Positions 8,138-19,390 of a DNA stretch of 43,222 bases are shown in pieces (positions within the stretch are counted from its first letter, which is position 1; each line of letters begins with the position of its first letter). A model generated the notes under the pieces. The model made no database searches, was not told where the DNA came from, and saw nothing but the letters and a program-made list of their open reading frames with translations. The DNA lies in assembly GCA_017304655.1 (NCBI GenBank), contig JAFKLY010000011.1, positions 1-43,222 on the forward strand, in the 5' to 3' direction. This DNA is from Sphingomonas sp. (lineage in GTDB: Bacteria > Pseudomonadota > Alphaproteobacteria > Sphingomonadales > Sphingomonadaceae). The position numbers were made by a program, and so were the translations under genes.

Positions 8138-10042
8138 GTGCTCAGTTTCGTCAAAGGTGCCTGGAAGCTGCTCGTCGCGATCAAGGACGGGCTCGTTCTC
8201 CTGTTCCTGCTGCTGTTCTTCTCGCTCATCTATATGGGGATCAAGGCGGCGCGCGCGGATGGTGAGGTGCCCGCCAGCGGTGCGCTGTATCTGGCGCTTG
8301 ACGGGCCGATCGTGGAGCAGCCGCGCGAGATCGATCAGCTTTCGGCCGTCACCGGCAATGGCGGCCCGGCGGAATATCGCCTGCGTGATGTCGTTCGTGC
8401 CATCGAGACGGCGGCAGACGACGCGTCGATCAAGGCGGTGGTGCTGGATCTCGATGGCTTTGGCGGCGGCGGTCAGGTCGCCATGCAGCGTGTGGCTGCG
8501 GCGCTGGACAAGGTGCGGGAGGCCGGCAAGCCGGTGCTCACGCATGCGACCTTCTATGACGACGATGCCTATTTGCTCGCGGCGCATGCCAGCGAGGTGT
8601 GGCTGGCGCCGCTCGGCATGGTCGGCGTCACCGGCCCGGGTGGGTCGAACCTCTATTACAAAGGCCTGATCGACAAGCTCGGCGCCAAGACCCATGTCTA
8701 TCGCGTCGGCACCTACAAGAGCGCGGTGGAGCCCTATATCCGCGCCGATCAGTCGCCCGAAGCGCGGGCGGCGATGGAAGCGCTGCTCGCGTCCGTCTGG
8801 CAGGATTGGCAGGCCAATGTCGCCAAGGCACGGCCCAAGGCGAAAGTGACCGATTATCTCGCTAATCCTCTCGCGCTGCTGCGCACCAGCGGTGGCGACA
8901 CGGCCAAGGCCGCGCAGGCGGCGGGGCTGGTGGACAAGCTGGGGGATGAGATCGCCTTCGGCAAGCGCGTGGCCGATCTGGCCGGCGAGGCCGAGGACGG
9001 CGGACCGGGCGATTTCTCGACGATCCCGCTCACATCCTATCTGCGCAAGCATCACGAACCCACCAAGGGACAGGTCGGCATCATCACCGTCGCCGGCGAG
9101 ATCGTCGACGGGGACGCGCCGGCAGGCACGGCTGGTGGCACCACCGTCTCGGGCCTTATCCGTGATGCGCTCGCGGACGACGACATCAAGGCGCTGGTGC
9201 TGCGCGTCGATTCGCCCGGCGGATCGGCGGCGGCGGCGGAGGATATCCGCGCGGCACTGGCCGAGGCACGGCGCAAGGGCCTGCCGGTGGTCGTCTCCAT
9301 GGCCAATCTGGCGGCAAGCGGCGGCTATTGGGTGAGCACGGCGGGCGACACGATCTTCGCCGAGCCCGCCACGATCACCGGATCCATCGGCGTGTTCGGC
9401 ATCGTGCCGAGCTTCGAGGCAACGCTCGCCAAGGCGGGCATTACCTCCGATGGCGTGAAAGCCACGGCGCTCTCCGGCGAGCCGGATGTCATCGGCGGCG
9501 TCAGCCCGGAATTCGACCAGCTCGCCCAGGCCAGCGTGGAGGACATTTACGGCAAGTTCATCGGGCTGGTGGCGCAGGCGCGCAAGCTCACGCCGCAGCG
9601 CGTGGACGAGATCGGTCAGGGCCGCGTGTGGGATGGCGGCACGGCGCATCAGCTCAAGCTGGTGGACCGCTTCGGCGGGATCGAAGATGCGGTTGCCGAG
9701 GCGGCGAAGCGCGCCGGGCTGAGCGGCGAGGCGGCCACGCCGCGCTACTTCGATCCGGAGCTCGATCCGTTCCTGAAGTTCCTCTCCACGATCGGCGGCA
9801 GCCAGGAGCGCATCGCGGCGAGCGGACAACCGGTCGCGCGGGATTGGCTGAGCTACGCCGCGCGGCGGCAGAACCAGATCGCGCTGCGCATCGTGGCGGA
9901 TCTGCGCGGGCTGATCGAGGGACCATCGATCCGCGCCGATTGTCTGGAATGCCGCTCGTTCACCCCGGCGCCGGCGATGAAGCCGCACGAGAAAGCGGGC
10001 CTCATGACGGTGATGATGCAGTGGCTGGCGGGCGGCGCCTGA
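8138..10042 (+). CDS. sppA: Signal peptide peptidase SppA, 67-kDa type
   Basis: A 634-residue membrane-anchored serine protease that degrades signal peptides left in the membrane. A hydrophobic anchor (DGLVLLFLLLFFSLIYMGI) lies near the N-terminus. The protein has the two tandem S49 domains of the long form. The catalytic pair is K194 in GTYKSAVEPY and S394 in AASGGYWVS, exactly 200 residues apart as in E. coli SppA. A perfect Shine-Dalgarno AAGGAGGA (8123-8130) lies 7 bases before the GTG at 8138. The in-frame ATG at 8117 lies upstream of that site and has none of its own, so the GTG start is preferred. The gene ends 10 bases from the convergent TRIC gene. Confidence 0.92.
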   Translation: MLSFVKGAWKLLVAIKDGLVLLFLLLFFSLIYMGIKAARADGEVPASGALYLALDGPIVEQPREIDQLSAVTGNGGPAEYRLRDVVRAIETAADDASIKAVVLDLDGFGGGGQVAMQRVAAALDKVREAGKPVLTHATFYDDDAYLLAAHASEVWLAPLGMVGVTGPGGSNLYYKGLIDKLGAKTHVYRVGTYKSAVEPYIRADQSPEARAAMEALLASVWQDWQANVAKARPKAKVTDYLANPLALLRTSGGDTAKAAQAAGLVDKLGDEIAFGKRVADLAGEAEDGGPGDFSTIPLTSYLRKHHEPTKGQVGIITVAGEIVDGDAPAGTAGGTTVSGLIRDALADDDIKALVLRVDSPGGSAAAAEDIRAALAEARRKGLPVVVSMANLAASGGYWVSTAGDTIFAEPATITGSIGVFGIVPSFEATLAKAGITSDGVKATALSGEPDVIGGVSPEFDQLAQASVEDIYGKFIGLVAQARKLTPQRVDEIGQGRVWDGGTAHQLKLVDRFGGIEDAVAEAAKRAGLSGEAATPRYFDPELDPFLKFLSTIGGSQERIAASGQPVARDWLSYAARRQNQIALRIVADLRGLIEGPSIRADCLECRSFTPAPAMKPHEKAGLMTVMMQWLAGGA

Positions 10043-10052
10043 TCCAGCTCCT

Positions 10053-10709
10053 TCAGGCGGACGGTTCGTCCGCCTGATCCCGCTCGTTATAGGATGGCAA
10101 GGCGAGTCCGCGCGCAATCGCGAGGGCCCGGAGCGCGAAGCCTGCCAGCGCAGCCAGTACGCCGGCGGGCGCGGCAGGAACGCCGACGCTGAGCAGCAAG
10201 GCGTAAAGCCCGGCCGAGAGCGCGGCGGCGGTCACATAGATTTCCGGGCGCAGCACGATCGACGGTTCGCTCGCCAGCAGATCGCGGATGATGCCACCGA
10301 CGCAGGCCGTCGTGACGCCCATCAGCGCCGCGACCAGCGGGTGGATGCCGTAGCTGATCGCCTTGGCGGTGCCGAACACGGCAAAGGCCGCCAGCCCGAT
10401 CGCGTCCAGCCAGTCGAGCGCGCGCACGCTCCACCAGCGTGCCGGGGTCGTCCACACGATGCCGGCGGCGCCGAGGCAGATGAGCGCGGTGCTGACGTCA
10501 TGCACCCAGAAGACGGGTGCGCCGATCAGCAGATCCCGCACCGTGCCGCCGCCCACGCCGGTGGCGAGGGCGAAGAAGGCGAAGGTGACCAGCGTCTGCT
10601 TGAGGCGCGCCGCGGCCAGCGCGCCGGATGCCGCGAACACGAAAGTGCCGACGATGTTCAGCCCGGTGAGGATCGGGCCGATCGGGACGATGATCTCGCT
10701 CGGTGTCAT
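10053..10709 (-). CDS. Trimeric intracellular cation (TRIC) channel family protein
   Basis: A 218-residue inner-membrane protein of the UPF0126/TRIC family, prokaryotic relatives of the monovalent-cation channel. Six to seven hydrophobic helices are visible, and the family's internal duplication shows in the paired motifs GVGGGTVRDLLIG and CVGGIIRDLLASE, one per repeat. The last about 15 residues are a polar tail. Potassium conduction is family knowledge, not shown here. It is a single gene, convergent with sppA and divergent from the FMN reductase gene. Confidence 0.9.
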   Translation of the reverse strand: MTPSEIIVPIGPILTGLNIVGTFVFAASGALAAARLKQTLVTFAFFALATGVGGGTVRDLLIGAPVFWVHDVSTALICLGAAGIVWTTPARWWSVRALDWLDAIGLAAFAVFGTAKAISYGIHPLVAALMGVTTACVGGIIRDLLASEPSIVLRPEIYVTAAALSAGLYALLLSVGVPAAPAGVLAALAGFALRALAIARGLALPSYNERDQADEPSA

Positions 10710-10853
10710 ATCATCGCTCTACGGCCGGCAGCGGAGCCTGTCGAGCGAGCCACGCGAGCGCTGGCGGGAACGCTCTGCGCCCTGTAGCCTTGTATCGACA
10801 GGTCTGGCCGTTGCGGAGGGCGCGCGGCCCGGCCATGGATGGAGACTGCTGCC

Positions 10854-11435
10854 ATGACCTTTTCCCTGCTGGTTCTCTACGGCTCTTATCGCGAGACACG
10901 CGCGGGCATCCGCCTCGCGGATTATTGCGTGGCCCGACTGGCCGCGCGGGGGCATGATGTGAGCCTGATCGATGCGAAGGCCATCGGCCTGCCCATGCTC
11001 GACAAGCGCTACATGGATTATCCCCCCGGTGAAGCGCCGGAGGCCATGGAAGAGCTGGCGCAGACGCTGCGCGCGGCTGACGGATTCGTCTTCGTGGCGG
11101 GCGAGTATAACTGGGGCATCCAGCCCGGCCTCAAGAACCTCGTCGACCATTTCGGCAATCCGGAGTGGGGCGGGCGCCCGGCTGGGCTCGTCAGCTATTC
11201 GGCGGGTCGCATGGCCGGCGCACGGTCGAGCTCGGCCTGGCATCCGACGCTCAGCAGCCTTGGCATGGCGGTGGTGCCCAGCACGGTGGCCGTGGGTGGC
11301 ATCACCGGCAGCCTCGATGAGAGCGGCACACCGATTGGCGAGGGCGGCAGCGCGCTGGAGCGCAGCTTCGCCGGTTTCGCCGCTGAACTGGAATGGTGGG
11401 CTCAGGCCGCGAAGGATCGCAAGGCCAGGGGGTGA
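10854..11435 (+). CDS. NADPH-dependent FMN reductase / flavodoxin-fold oxidoreductase
   Basis: A 193-residue flavodoxin-fold protein. The phosphate-binding loop is VLYGSYRETRAGIRLADY, and GEYNWGIQPGLKNLVDHF is the isoalloxazine-contacting motif of the NADPH-dependent FMN reductase family (usual form PEYN-x-S-x-P-x-x-LKN-x-x-D). Relatives reduce quinones, azo dyes or chromate, so the physiological substrate is open. GGAG at 10841-10844 lies 9 bases before the ATG at 10854; an ATG at 10839 would add five residues but overlaps that site. The GC-rich hairpin after the stop separates it from convergent lpdA. Confidence 0.88.
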   Translation: MTFSLLVLYGSYRETRAGIRLADYCVARLAARGHDVSLIDAKAIGLPMLDKRYMDYPPGEAPEAMEELAQTLRAADGFVFVAGEYNWGIQPGLKNLVDHFGNPEWGGRPAGLVSYSAGRMAGARSSSAWHPTLSSLGMAVVPSTVAVGGITGSLDESGTPIGEGGSALERSFAGFAAELEWWAQAAKDRKARG

Positions 11436-11447
11436 ACCGATCCGGCC

Positions 11448-11471
11448 GGCGCCTCGCTGTGACGAGGCGCC
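11448..11471. terminator. Hairpin between convergent FMN reductase and lpdA genes
   Basis: GGCGCCTCG and its perfect complement form nine pairs around a six-base loop. There is no proper T-run on either side. Its place between two converging genes suggests a shared transcription end point. Confidence 0.5.
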
Positions 11472-11480
11472 GCGCGGGTT

Positions 11481-12884
<1,404 letters not shown>

Positions 12885-12893
12885 TTCCCAACT

Positions 12894-12973
12894 CCGTTCG
12901 CCCTGAGCCTGTCGAAGGGCTGTGCTTTTCTTCAAGAAGAAGGACCGTGCTTCGACAAGCTCAGCACGAACGG
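12894..12973. repeat. REP-like inverted repeat pair between sucB and lpdA
   Basis: CCGTTCGCCCTGAGCCTGTC at the left end reappears in inverted and slightly changed form at the right end, which closes with CTCAGCACGAACGG. The arms share CCGTTCG, CTGAGC and TGTCGAA. This is the palindromic intergenic element seen in many copies in sphingomonads and other proteobacteria. It fills most of the 95-base gap inside the operon, and in RNA it would fold into a long hairpin. Confidence 0.85.
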
Positions 12974-12979
12974 TTGAAA

Positions 12980-14245
12980 TTACAAGTCGATCAGCAGCCG
13001 CGTCGGGTCCTCGATCGCGTTCTTGATCGCCACGAGGAAGGTCACGGCTTCGCGGCCGTCGATCAGGCGATGGTCGTAGCTGAGCGCCAGATACATCATC
13101 GGCCGGATCACGATCTGGCCGTTCACGACCACGGCGCGGTCCTCGATGCGGTGCAGGCCGAGCACGCCCGACTGGGGCGGGTTGATGATCGGCGTGGACA
13201 TCAGGCTGCCGAACACGCCACCATTGGAAATGGTGAAGGTACCGCCGGCCATGTCCGCCATGGAGAGCGTGCCATCCTTGGCCTTCTTGCCGAAGTCGCC
13301 GATGGTCTTCTCGATCTCCGCGATGCTGAGCGATTCAGCGTTGCGGATCACCGGCACCACCAGACCGTTGGGCGCGGAGACCGCGACGGAGATGTCGCAG
13401 AAATCGTTGTAGACGATCTCGTCGCCCTCGATCTGGCCATTGACGCCCGGAATGTCCTTGAGCGCCATGCAGGCGGCCTTCACGAAGAAGCCCATGAAGC
13501 CCAGCCGTACGCCGTGCTTCTTCTCGAACAGGTCCTTGTACTTCGCGCGGGCGGCGATGACGGCGGACATGTCGACATCGTTGAAGGTCGTCAGGATCGC
13601 CGCATTGTTCTGCGCTTCCTTGAGGCGCTTGGCGACGGTCTGGCGCAGGCGCGTCATCTTCACGCGCTCCTGCCGGCGCGAGGGGCCGGTGGCCACAGCC
13701 GCGACGGGCGCGGCGCTGGCCGGCGCTGCCGCAACGGCAGTGCCCGCGGCGATGGCGGCCATCACGTCATCCTTGGTCAGGCGCCCGTCCTTGCCAGATC
13801 CGGCGATGCGGCTGGGATCGAGCCCATGCTCCAGCACCAGCCGGCGCACGGCCGGGGACAGCGTGATGGCGCCCGATGTCGCCTCGACATCGGCAGACGG
13901 CGCAGCAGCGGGGGCAGCGGCAGGTGCCGGAGCGGGAGCGGCGGCAGGCGCGGTTTCCGCCTTCGCGGGGGCAGGGGCAGCGCTTGCGGCCTTGGCAGCG
14001 GGCGCGCCGCCTTCCGTCACTGTCGCGATGACAGCGCCGACATTGACCGTGTCGCCTTCCTTGACGAGTAGTTCGCCCATCACGCCGGCAACCGGCGAGG
14101 GCACTTCGACCGCCACCTTGTCGGTCTCCAGGCTGGCGATCGGCTCATCGACCTTCACCGCGTCGCCGGGCTTTTTCAGCCACTGGCCAACCGTCGCCTC
14201 GGTGACGGATTCGCCAAGCGTTGGCACTTTCACTTCAGTGGCCAT
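12980..14245 (-). CDS. sucB: 2-oxoglutarate dehydrogenase E2, dihydrolipoamide succinyltransferase
   Basis: A 421-residue E2 core protein that transfers succinyl from the lipoyl arm to CoA. Order of parts: one lipoyl domain (1-80) with the modified K43 in ETDKVAVEV; an Ala/Pro-rich swinging linker (about 82-118); the peripheral subunit-binding domain (about 128-165, [20 protein letters not shown]); and the catalytic domain to the end with H392 and D396 in DHRLIDG. A single lipoyl domain and this sequence mark the 2-oxoglutarate rather than the pyruvate complex. It follows sucA by 30 bases on the same strand and precedes lpdA, so E1, E2 and E3 are made together. Confidence 0.96.
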   Translation of the reverse strand: MATEVKVPTLGESVTEATVGQWLKKPGDAVKVDEPIASLETDKVAVEVPSPVAGVMGELLVKEGDTVNVGAVIATVTEGGAPAAKAASAAPAPAKAETAPAAAPAPAPAAAPAAAPSADVEATSGAITLSPAVRRLVLEHGLDPSRIAGSGKDGRLTKDDVMAAIAAGTAVAAAPASAAPVAAVATGPSRRQERVKMTRLRQTVAKRLKEAQNNAAILTTFNDVDMSAVIAARAKYKDLFEKKHGVRLGFMGFFVKAACMALKDIPGVNGQIEGDEIVYNDFCDISVAVSAPNGLVVPVIRNAESLSIAEIEKTIGDFGKKAKDGTLSMADMAGGTFTISNGGVFGSLMSTPIINPPQSGVLGLHRIEDRAVVVNGQIVIRPMMYLALSYDHRLIDGREAVTFLVAIKNAIEDPTRLLIDL

Positions 14246-14275
14246 GTCTTTCCTCCTGAGCCCGTCGGACGGGAC

Positions 14276-17095
14276 TTAAGCTTTCTTCTGGCGCCGGATT
14301 TCGTTGCGGACGCTGTGGCTCAGCGCATCGGCAATCAGCGCGCCCTGTTCGGCCATGTGCCGCTTGGCCAGGCCGGTCGCGGGCGATGCTGCGGCCTTGC
14401 GGCCGGCATAGCGGGCGCGCATCGGCGCCCTTCCGGCTTGCTTCAGCGCTTCCTCGATGAACGGCTCGACGAAGAACCAGGCACCATTGTTGCGCGGCTC
14501 TTCCTGACACCAGACCACGTCTTCCAGCGCGCTCATGCGGGCAAGGCGGGCGGCAAGCGCGTCGGTCGGGAAGGGGTAGAGCTGTTCGATGCGGACGATC
14601 TGCACATCGTCGTCGCCTGCCGCGTCGCGCGCCTCGATCAGATCATAGGCGACCTTGCCGCTGCACAGCACGAGCTTGCGGGTCTTTGCGTCCGATGCCG
14701 GGTTGGGATCGGAGAGGATGCGCATGAAGTGCTTGTCGCCCATGAAATCCTCGGCCTTGCTGACCGCCAGCTTGTGGCGCAGCAGGGACTTGGGCGTCAT
14801 GATGATGAGCGGCTTGCGGAACGGGCGCAGCATCTGCCGGCGCAGGATGTGGAAATAGTTGGCCGGGGTGGTGCAGTTGGCGACCTGGATGTTGCCCTCG
14901 GCACAAAGCTGCAGATAGCGCTCCAGGCGCGCCGAGCTGTGCTCGGGCCCCTGCCCTTCATACCCATGCGGCAGCAGCAGCACGAGACCGTTGGCGCGCA
15001 GCCACTTGGATTCCGATGACGCGATATACTGGTCGATGATGATCTGCGCGCCATTGGCGAAATCGCCGAACTGCGCTTCCCACATCACCAGGCTCTTCGG
15101 GTCGGCCATGGCGTAGCCATATTCGAAGCCGAGCACGCCATATTCGCTGAGCGGGCTGTCATGCACCTCGAAATGGCCATGCGGCACGGTCGAGAGCGGG
15201 ATGTATTTGCGCTCGGTGTCCTGGTCGGTCCACACGGCATGGCGCTGCGAGAAGGTGCCACGGCCGGAATCCTGGCCGGAGAGACGCACGCCATAGCCTT
15301 CCGAGAGCAGCGAGCCGAACGCCAGCGCTTCGCCGGTCGCCCAGTCGAAATTCTCGCCGGAGCGGAACATCTCCGCCTTGGCATCCAGCACGCGGCGCAG
15401 CGTCTTGTGGACGTTGTGGCCTTCCGGCACCGTGGTCAGCGTGCGGCCGAGGCTTTCGAACAGCTTGGGGCTGATCGCCGTCTCGACATTCTTGCGGGCG
15501 GTCTCGATGTCGGCGGGCTGGTGCAGGCCCGACCAGCGACCGGCGAACCAGTCGGCATGGTTGGACTTGTAGGTCTTGGCCGAATCGAACTCTTCCTCGA
15601 GCAGGTCGACGAAGGCCTCGGTGGTGACGGAGAGGAACTCGTCGTCCACCACGCCTTCCTCGCGCAGGCGCGCGGCGTAAACCTCGCTCACCGGCGGGTG
15701 CTGCTTGATCCGCGCATACATCAGCGGCTGGGTAAAGCTCGGCTCGTCGCCTTCATTGTGGCCGAAGCGGCGATAGCACCACATGTCGATCACGATGTCG
15801 CGGTGGAAGGTCTGACGATAGTCGATCGCCAGCTTGCACGCGAAGGTCACGGCCTCCGGATCATCGCCGTTCACATGCAGGATCGGCGCCTGCACGCCCT
15901 TGGCGACGTCGCTGGGATAGGGCGAGCCGCGCGAGAACTGGGGCGAGGTCGTGAAGCCGATCTGGTTGTTCACGACGAAGTGGATGCAGCCGCCGGTATT
16001 GTAGCCGCGCACGCCCGAGAAGCCGAAGCATTCCCAGACGATGCCCTGGCCGGCAAAGGCCGCATCGCCATGGATGAGGACGGGGAGGACCTGCGTGTGC
16101 TTGCCGGGGCCGATGTCGTCGCGGAACACCTGCTGCGCGCGCACCTTGCCAAGCACGACCGGATCGACCGTTTCGAGATGCGAGGGATTGGGCACCAGCG
16201 ACATGTGGACCTTGATCCCGTCGAACTCGCGGTCGGTCGACGTGCCGAGGTGATACTTCACATCGCCCGAACCGCCGACATCCTCGGGATTGGCGGTGCC
16301 GCCCGAAAATTCGTGGAAGATGACGCGGAAGCCCTTGGCCAGCACATTGGCGAGCACGTTCAGCCGGCCGCGATGGGCCATGCCATAGACGATCTCGCGC
16401 ACGCCGCGCTGGCCGCCATATTTGATGACCGCTTCGAGCGCGGGAATCATCGATTCGCCGCCATCGAGACCGAAGCGCTTGGTGCCGACATATTTGCGGC
16501 CCAGGAACTTCTCATATTGCTCGGCATGGACGACCTTGGTCAGGATCGCCTTCTTGCCGTTGGGCGTGAAGTCGATCGACTTGTCGCCGCCCTCGATCCG
16601 GTCCTGGATGAAGCGGCGCTCCTCCACGTCCGAGATGTGCATATATTCGAAGCCGACATTGCCGCAGTAGTTGCGGCGCAGAATGTCGACCATCTCGCGC
16701 ATCGTGGCCCACTCAAGGCCCAGCGTGCCGCCGACATAGATCTTGCGGTCGAGGTCGGCGCCGGAGAAGCCGTGATATTCCGGCGTCAGGTCCGCCGGCA
16801 GGTCGCGCTGCGTCAGGCCGAGCGGATCGAGATTGGCCGCCAGGTGGCCCCGCACGCGATAGGTGCGCACGAGCATCATGGCGCGAATGGAATCGCCCGC
16901 GGCCTTGGCGATGTCGGCGTCGGACAGCGCGGTGTCGGCCTTGGCAGCGGCCGCCTTGATGGCGACCTGCATCTGCGTCGGGTCAAGCGCTGCGGTCAGG
17001 TCGTCCGTCGTGTCGAGCGGCCAGCCCTTGCGGGTCCAGCTCGGTCCCTGTTCCACGTCCGCCGTGCCCGAGAAATCCTGATTTTCAAATCCCAT
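14276..17095 (-). CDS. sucA: 2-oxoglutarate dehydrogenase E1 component
   Basis: A 939-residue thiamine-diphosphate enzyme, full length for SucA, which decarboxylates 2-oxoglutarate and succinylates the lipoyl group of E2. Visible landmarks: the GMAHRGRLNVLANVL segment, the cofactor region HGDAAFAGQGIVWE with NNQIGFTTSP downstream, HNEGDEPSFTQP, and the transketolase-like C-terminal half with LLPHGYEGQGPEHSSARLER. The N-terminus (MGFENQDFSG) has the short E2-binding type of leader. sucD lies 101 bases upstream and sucB 30 bases downstream, so it is central to the TCA block. Confidence 0.97.
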   Translation of the reverse strand: MGFENQDFSGTADVEQGPSWTRKGWPLDTTDDLTAALDPTQMQVAIKAAAAKADTALSDADIAKAAGDSIRAMMLVRTYRVRGHLAANLDPLGLTQRDLPADLTPEYHGFSGADLDRKIYVGGTLGLEWATMREMVDILRRNYCGNVGFEYMHISDVEERRFIQDRIEGGDKSIDFTPNGKKAILTKVVHAEQYEKFLGRKYVGTKRFGLDGGESMIPALEAVIKYGGQRGVREIVYGMAHRGRLNVLANVLAKGFRVIFHEFSGGTANPEDVGGSGDVKYHLGTSTDREFDGIKVHMSLVPNPSHLETVDPVVLGKVRAQQVFRDDIGPGKHTQVLPVLIHGDAAFAGQGIVWECFGFSGVRGYNTGGCIHFVVNNQIGFTTSPQFSRGSPYPSDVAKGVQAPILHVNGDDPEAVTFACKLAIDYRQTFHRDIVIDMWCYRRFGHNEGDEPSFTQPLMYARIKQHPPVSEVYAARLREEGVVDDEFLSVTTEAFVDLLEEEFDSAKTYKSNHADWFAGRWSGLHQPADIETARKNVETAISPKLFESLGRTLTTVPEGHNVHKTLRRVLDAKAEMFRSGENFDWATGEALAFGSLLSEGYGVRLSGQDSGRGTFSQRHAVWTDQDTERKYIPLSTVPHGHFEVHDSPLSEYGVLGFEYGYAMADPKSLVMWEAQFGDFANGAQIIIDQYIASSESKWLRANGLVLLLPHGYEGQGPEHSSARLERYLQLCAEGNIQVANCTTPANYFHILRRQMLRPFRKPLIIMTPKSLLRHKLAVSKAEDFMGDKHFMRILSDPNPASDAKTRKLVLCSGKVAYDLIEARDAAGDDDVQIVRIEQLYPFPTDALAARLARMSALEDVVWCQEEPRNNGAWFFVEPFIEEALKQAGRAPMRARYAGRKAAASPATGLAKRHMAEQGALIADALSHSVRNEIRRQKKA

Positions 17096-17196
17096 GGCCC
17101 GAATCCTTGCTCCGCCACGTCCTTGCCGGTCCGGCCGGCCGGGTCTTCACCATCCTCTGCCCATAGCGCGGGAGGGTGAAGCGCCCGTTAACCAAG

Positions 17197-18081
17197 TCAG
17201 CCCTTGAGCACTTCCAGCAGCGTCGTGCCCAGCTCCGAGGGGCTGGCCGCGACCTTGATGCCGGCGGCTTCCATTGCCGCGATCTTGCTTTCCGCATCGC
17301 CCTTGCCGCCCGAAACGATGGCGCCGGCATGGCCCATGCGGCGGCCCGGAGGCGCCGTGCGGCCCGCGATGAAGCCGGCCATCGGCTTCTTGCGGCCCTT
17401 CTTTGCCTCGTCGATCAGGAACTGCGCGGCCTGTTCTTCCGCATCGCCGCCGATCTCGCCGATCATGATGATGCTCTTGGTCGCCTCGTCGGCGAGGAAC
17501 AGCTCGAGCACGTCGATGAAGTTGGTGCCGTTGACCGGATCGCCACCGATGCCGACTGCCGTGGTCTGGCCGAGGCCCGCGTTCGAGGTCTGGAACACCG
17601 CTTCATAGGTAAGCGTGCCGGAGCGCGATACAACGCCCACGCTGCCCTTCTTGAAGATGGAACCGGGCATGATGCCGATCTTGCACTCGCCGGGCGTCAG
17701 CACGCCGGGGCAGTTCGGGCCGATGAGGCGCGATTTGCTGCCGGAGAGCGCACGCTTGACGCGCACCATGTCGAGCACCGGAATGCCTTCGGTGATCGTG
17801 ACGATCAGCGGCACTTGCGCGTCGATCGCTTCCAGGATCGAGTCGGCGGCGAATGGCGGCGGGACATAGATGACGCTCGCGGTCGCGCCGGTCTTGGCGA
17901 CAGCTTCCTCGACCGTGTCGAACACGGGCAGGCCGATATGCTCGGTGCCGCCCTTGCCGGGCGTGACGCCGCCGACCATCTGCGTGCCATAAGCCAGCGC
18001 CTGCTCGGTGTGGAAAGTGCCCGTGGCACCGGTCATGCCCTGGGTGATGACCTTGGTATTCTTGTCGACGAGGATGCTCAT
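17197..18081 (-). CDS. sucD: Succinyl-CoA ligase (ADP-forming), alpha subunit
   Basis: A 294-residue alpha subunit, full length, which carries the phosphohistidine and CoA sites of succinyl-CoA synthetase. Seen: N-terminal CoA-binding Rossmann part with [14 protein letters not shown], the [20 protein letters not shown] signature, and the second signature ending [14 protein letters not shown] with the phosphorylated H251. The enzyme needs the beta subunit SucC, and no sucC is present next to it or elsewhere in the window. The start has GAAGGA about 12 bases upstream. A structured 208-base gap separates it from mdh. Confidence 0.96.
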   Translation of the reverse strand: MSILVDKNTKVITQGMTGATGTFHTEQALAYGTQMVGGVTPGKGGTEHIGLPVFDTVEEAVAKTGATASVIYVPPPFAADSILEAIDAQVPLIVTITEGIPVLDMVRVKRALSGSKSRLIGPNCPGVLTPGECKIGIMPGSIFKKGSVGVVSRSGTLTYEAVFQTSNAGLGQTTAVGIGGDPVNGTNFIDVLELFLADEATKSIIMIGEIGGDAEEQAAQFLIDEAKKGRKKPMAGFIAGRTAPPGRRMGHAGAIVSGGKGDAESKIAAMEAAGIKVAASPSELGTTLLEVLKG

Positions 18082-18135
18082 TCGGGCCGAGTCCTTCTAG
18101 TCGTTACCCGGCCTTTGCCGGGCGTCCGATGCGGT

Positions 18136-18252
18136 TCAGACGGAAGGCGGGCGGCGAGGTCCGGGTGTCTTTCCCCGGGGATTCTCGACGACGCCCTGCC
18201 GTCACACAGTTCCCACTCCCAACACTCGTTGGGCTGCCGCCCGCCTTCCTGA
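18136..18252 (-). other. Long inverted repeat / structured leader between mdh and sucD
   Basis: Arms 18142-18155 and 18236-18249 are perfectly complementary over 14 bases, and partial pairing extends outward. The 80 bases between them hold smaller hairpins: CCCAAC/GTTGGG near 18219-18233 and a CCGGG/CCCGG stem near 18161-18178. Two more hairpins flank the structure: CCCGGC-CTTT-GCCGGG near 18107-18122 and GCGCTCC-GGC-GGAGCGC (minus strand) near 18255-18271. No T-run follows any of them. It could be a processing, stabilising or attenuating structure in the mdh-suc transcript; no known riboswitch is recognised. Confidence 0.6.
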
Positions 18253-18289
18253 CGCGCTCCGCCGGAGCGCGCGGGGCGGGCTGACTGTC

Positions 18290-19315
<1,026 letters not shown>

Positions 19316-19337
19316 TCAATGACGATTCCCGGTGGTT

Positions 19338-19366
19338 ATGATGTTTTCTTTGCAATTGGTTCGCAA
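19338..19366 (-). promoter_or_regulatory. Possible mdh/TCA block promoter
   Basis: On the minus strand TTGCGA (19366-19361), 17 bases, CATCAT (19343-19338) matches four of six positions of each sigma-70 hexamer, in the only AT-rich stretch upstream of mdh. The -35 is part of an imperfect dyad, TTGC-GAACCAATT-GCAA (19350-19366), that could be an operator. Confidence 0.35.
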
Positions 19367-19390
19367 TATCAATAAAGTGGGTTCCGTGCG

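Noticed and set aside
15161..17179. A 672-codon plus-strand frame across sucA, and similar long frames across sppA (8066-10117), lpdA (11487-12977), groEL (6255-7532) and aminopeptidase P (32459-33598)
   Set aside because: All are exact antisense shadows of genes with clear catalytic motifs. None has a ribosome site or family similarity.
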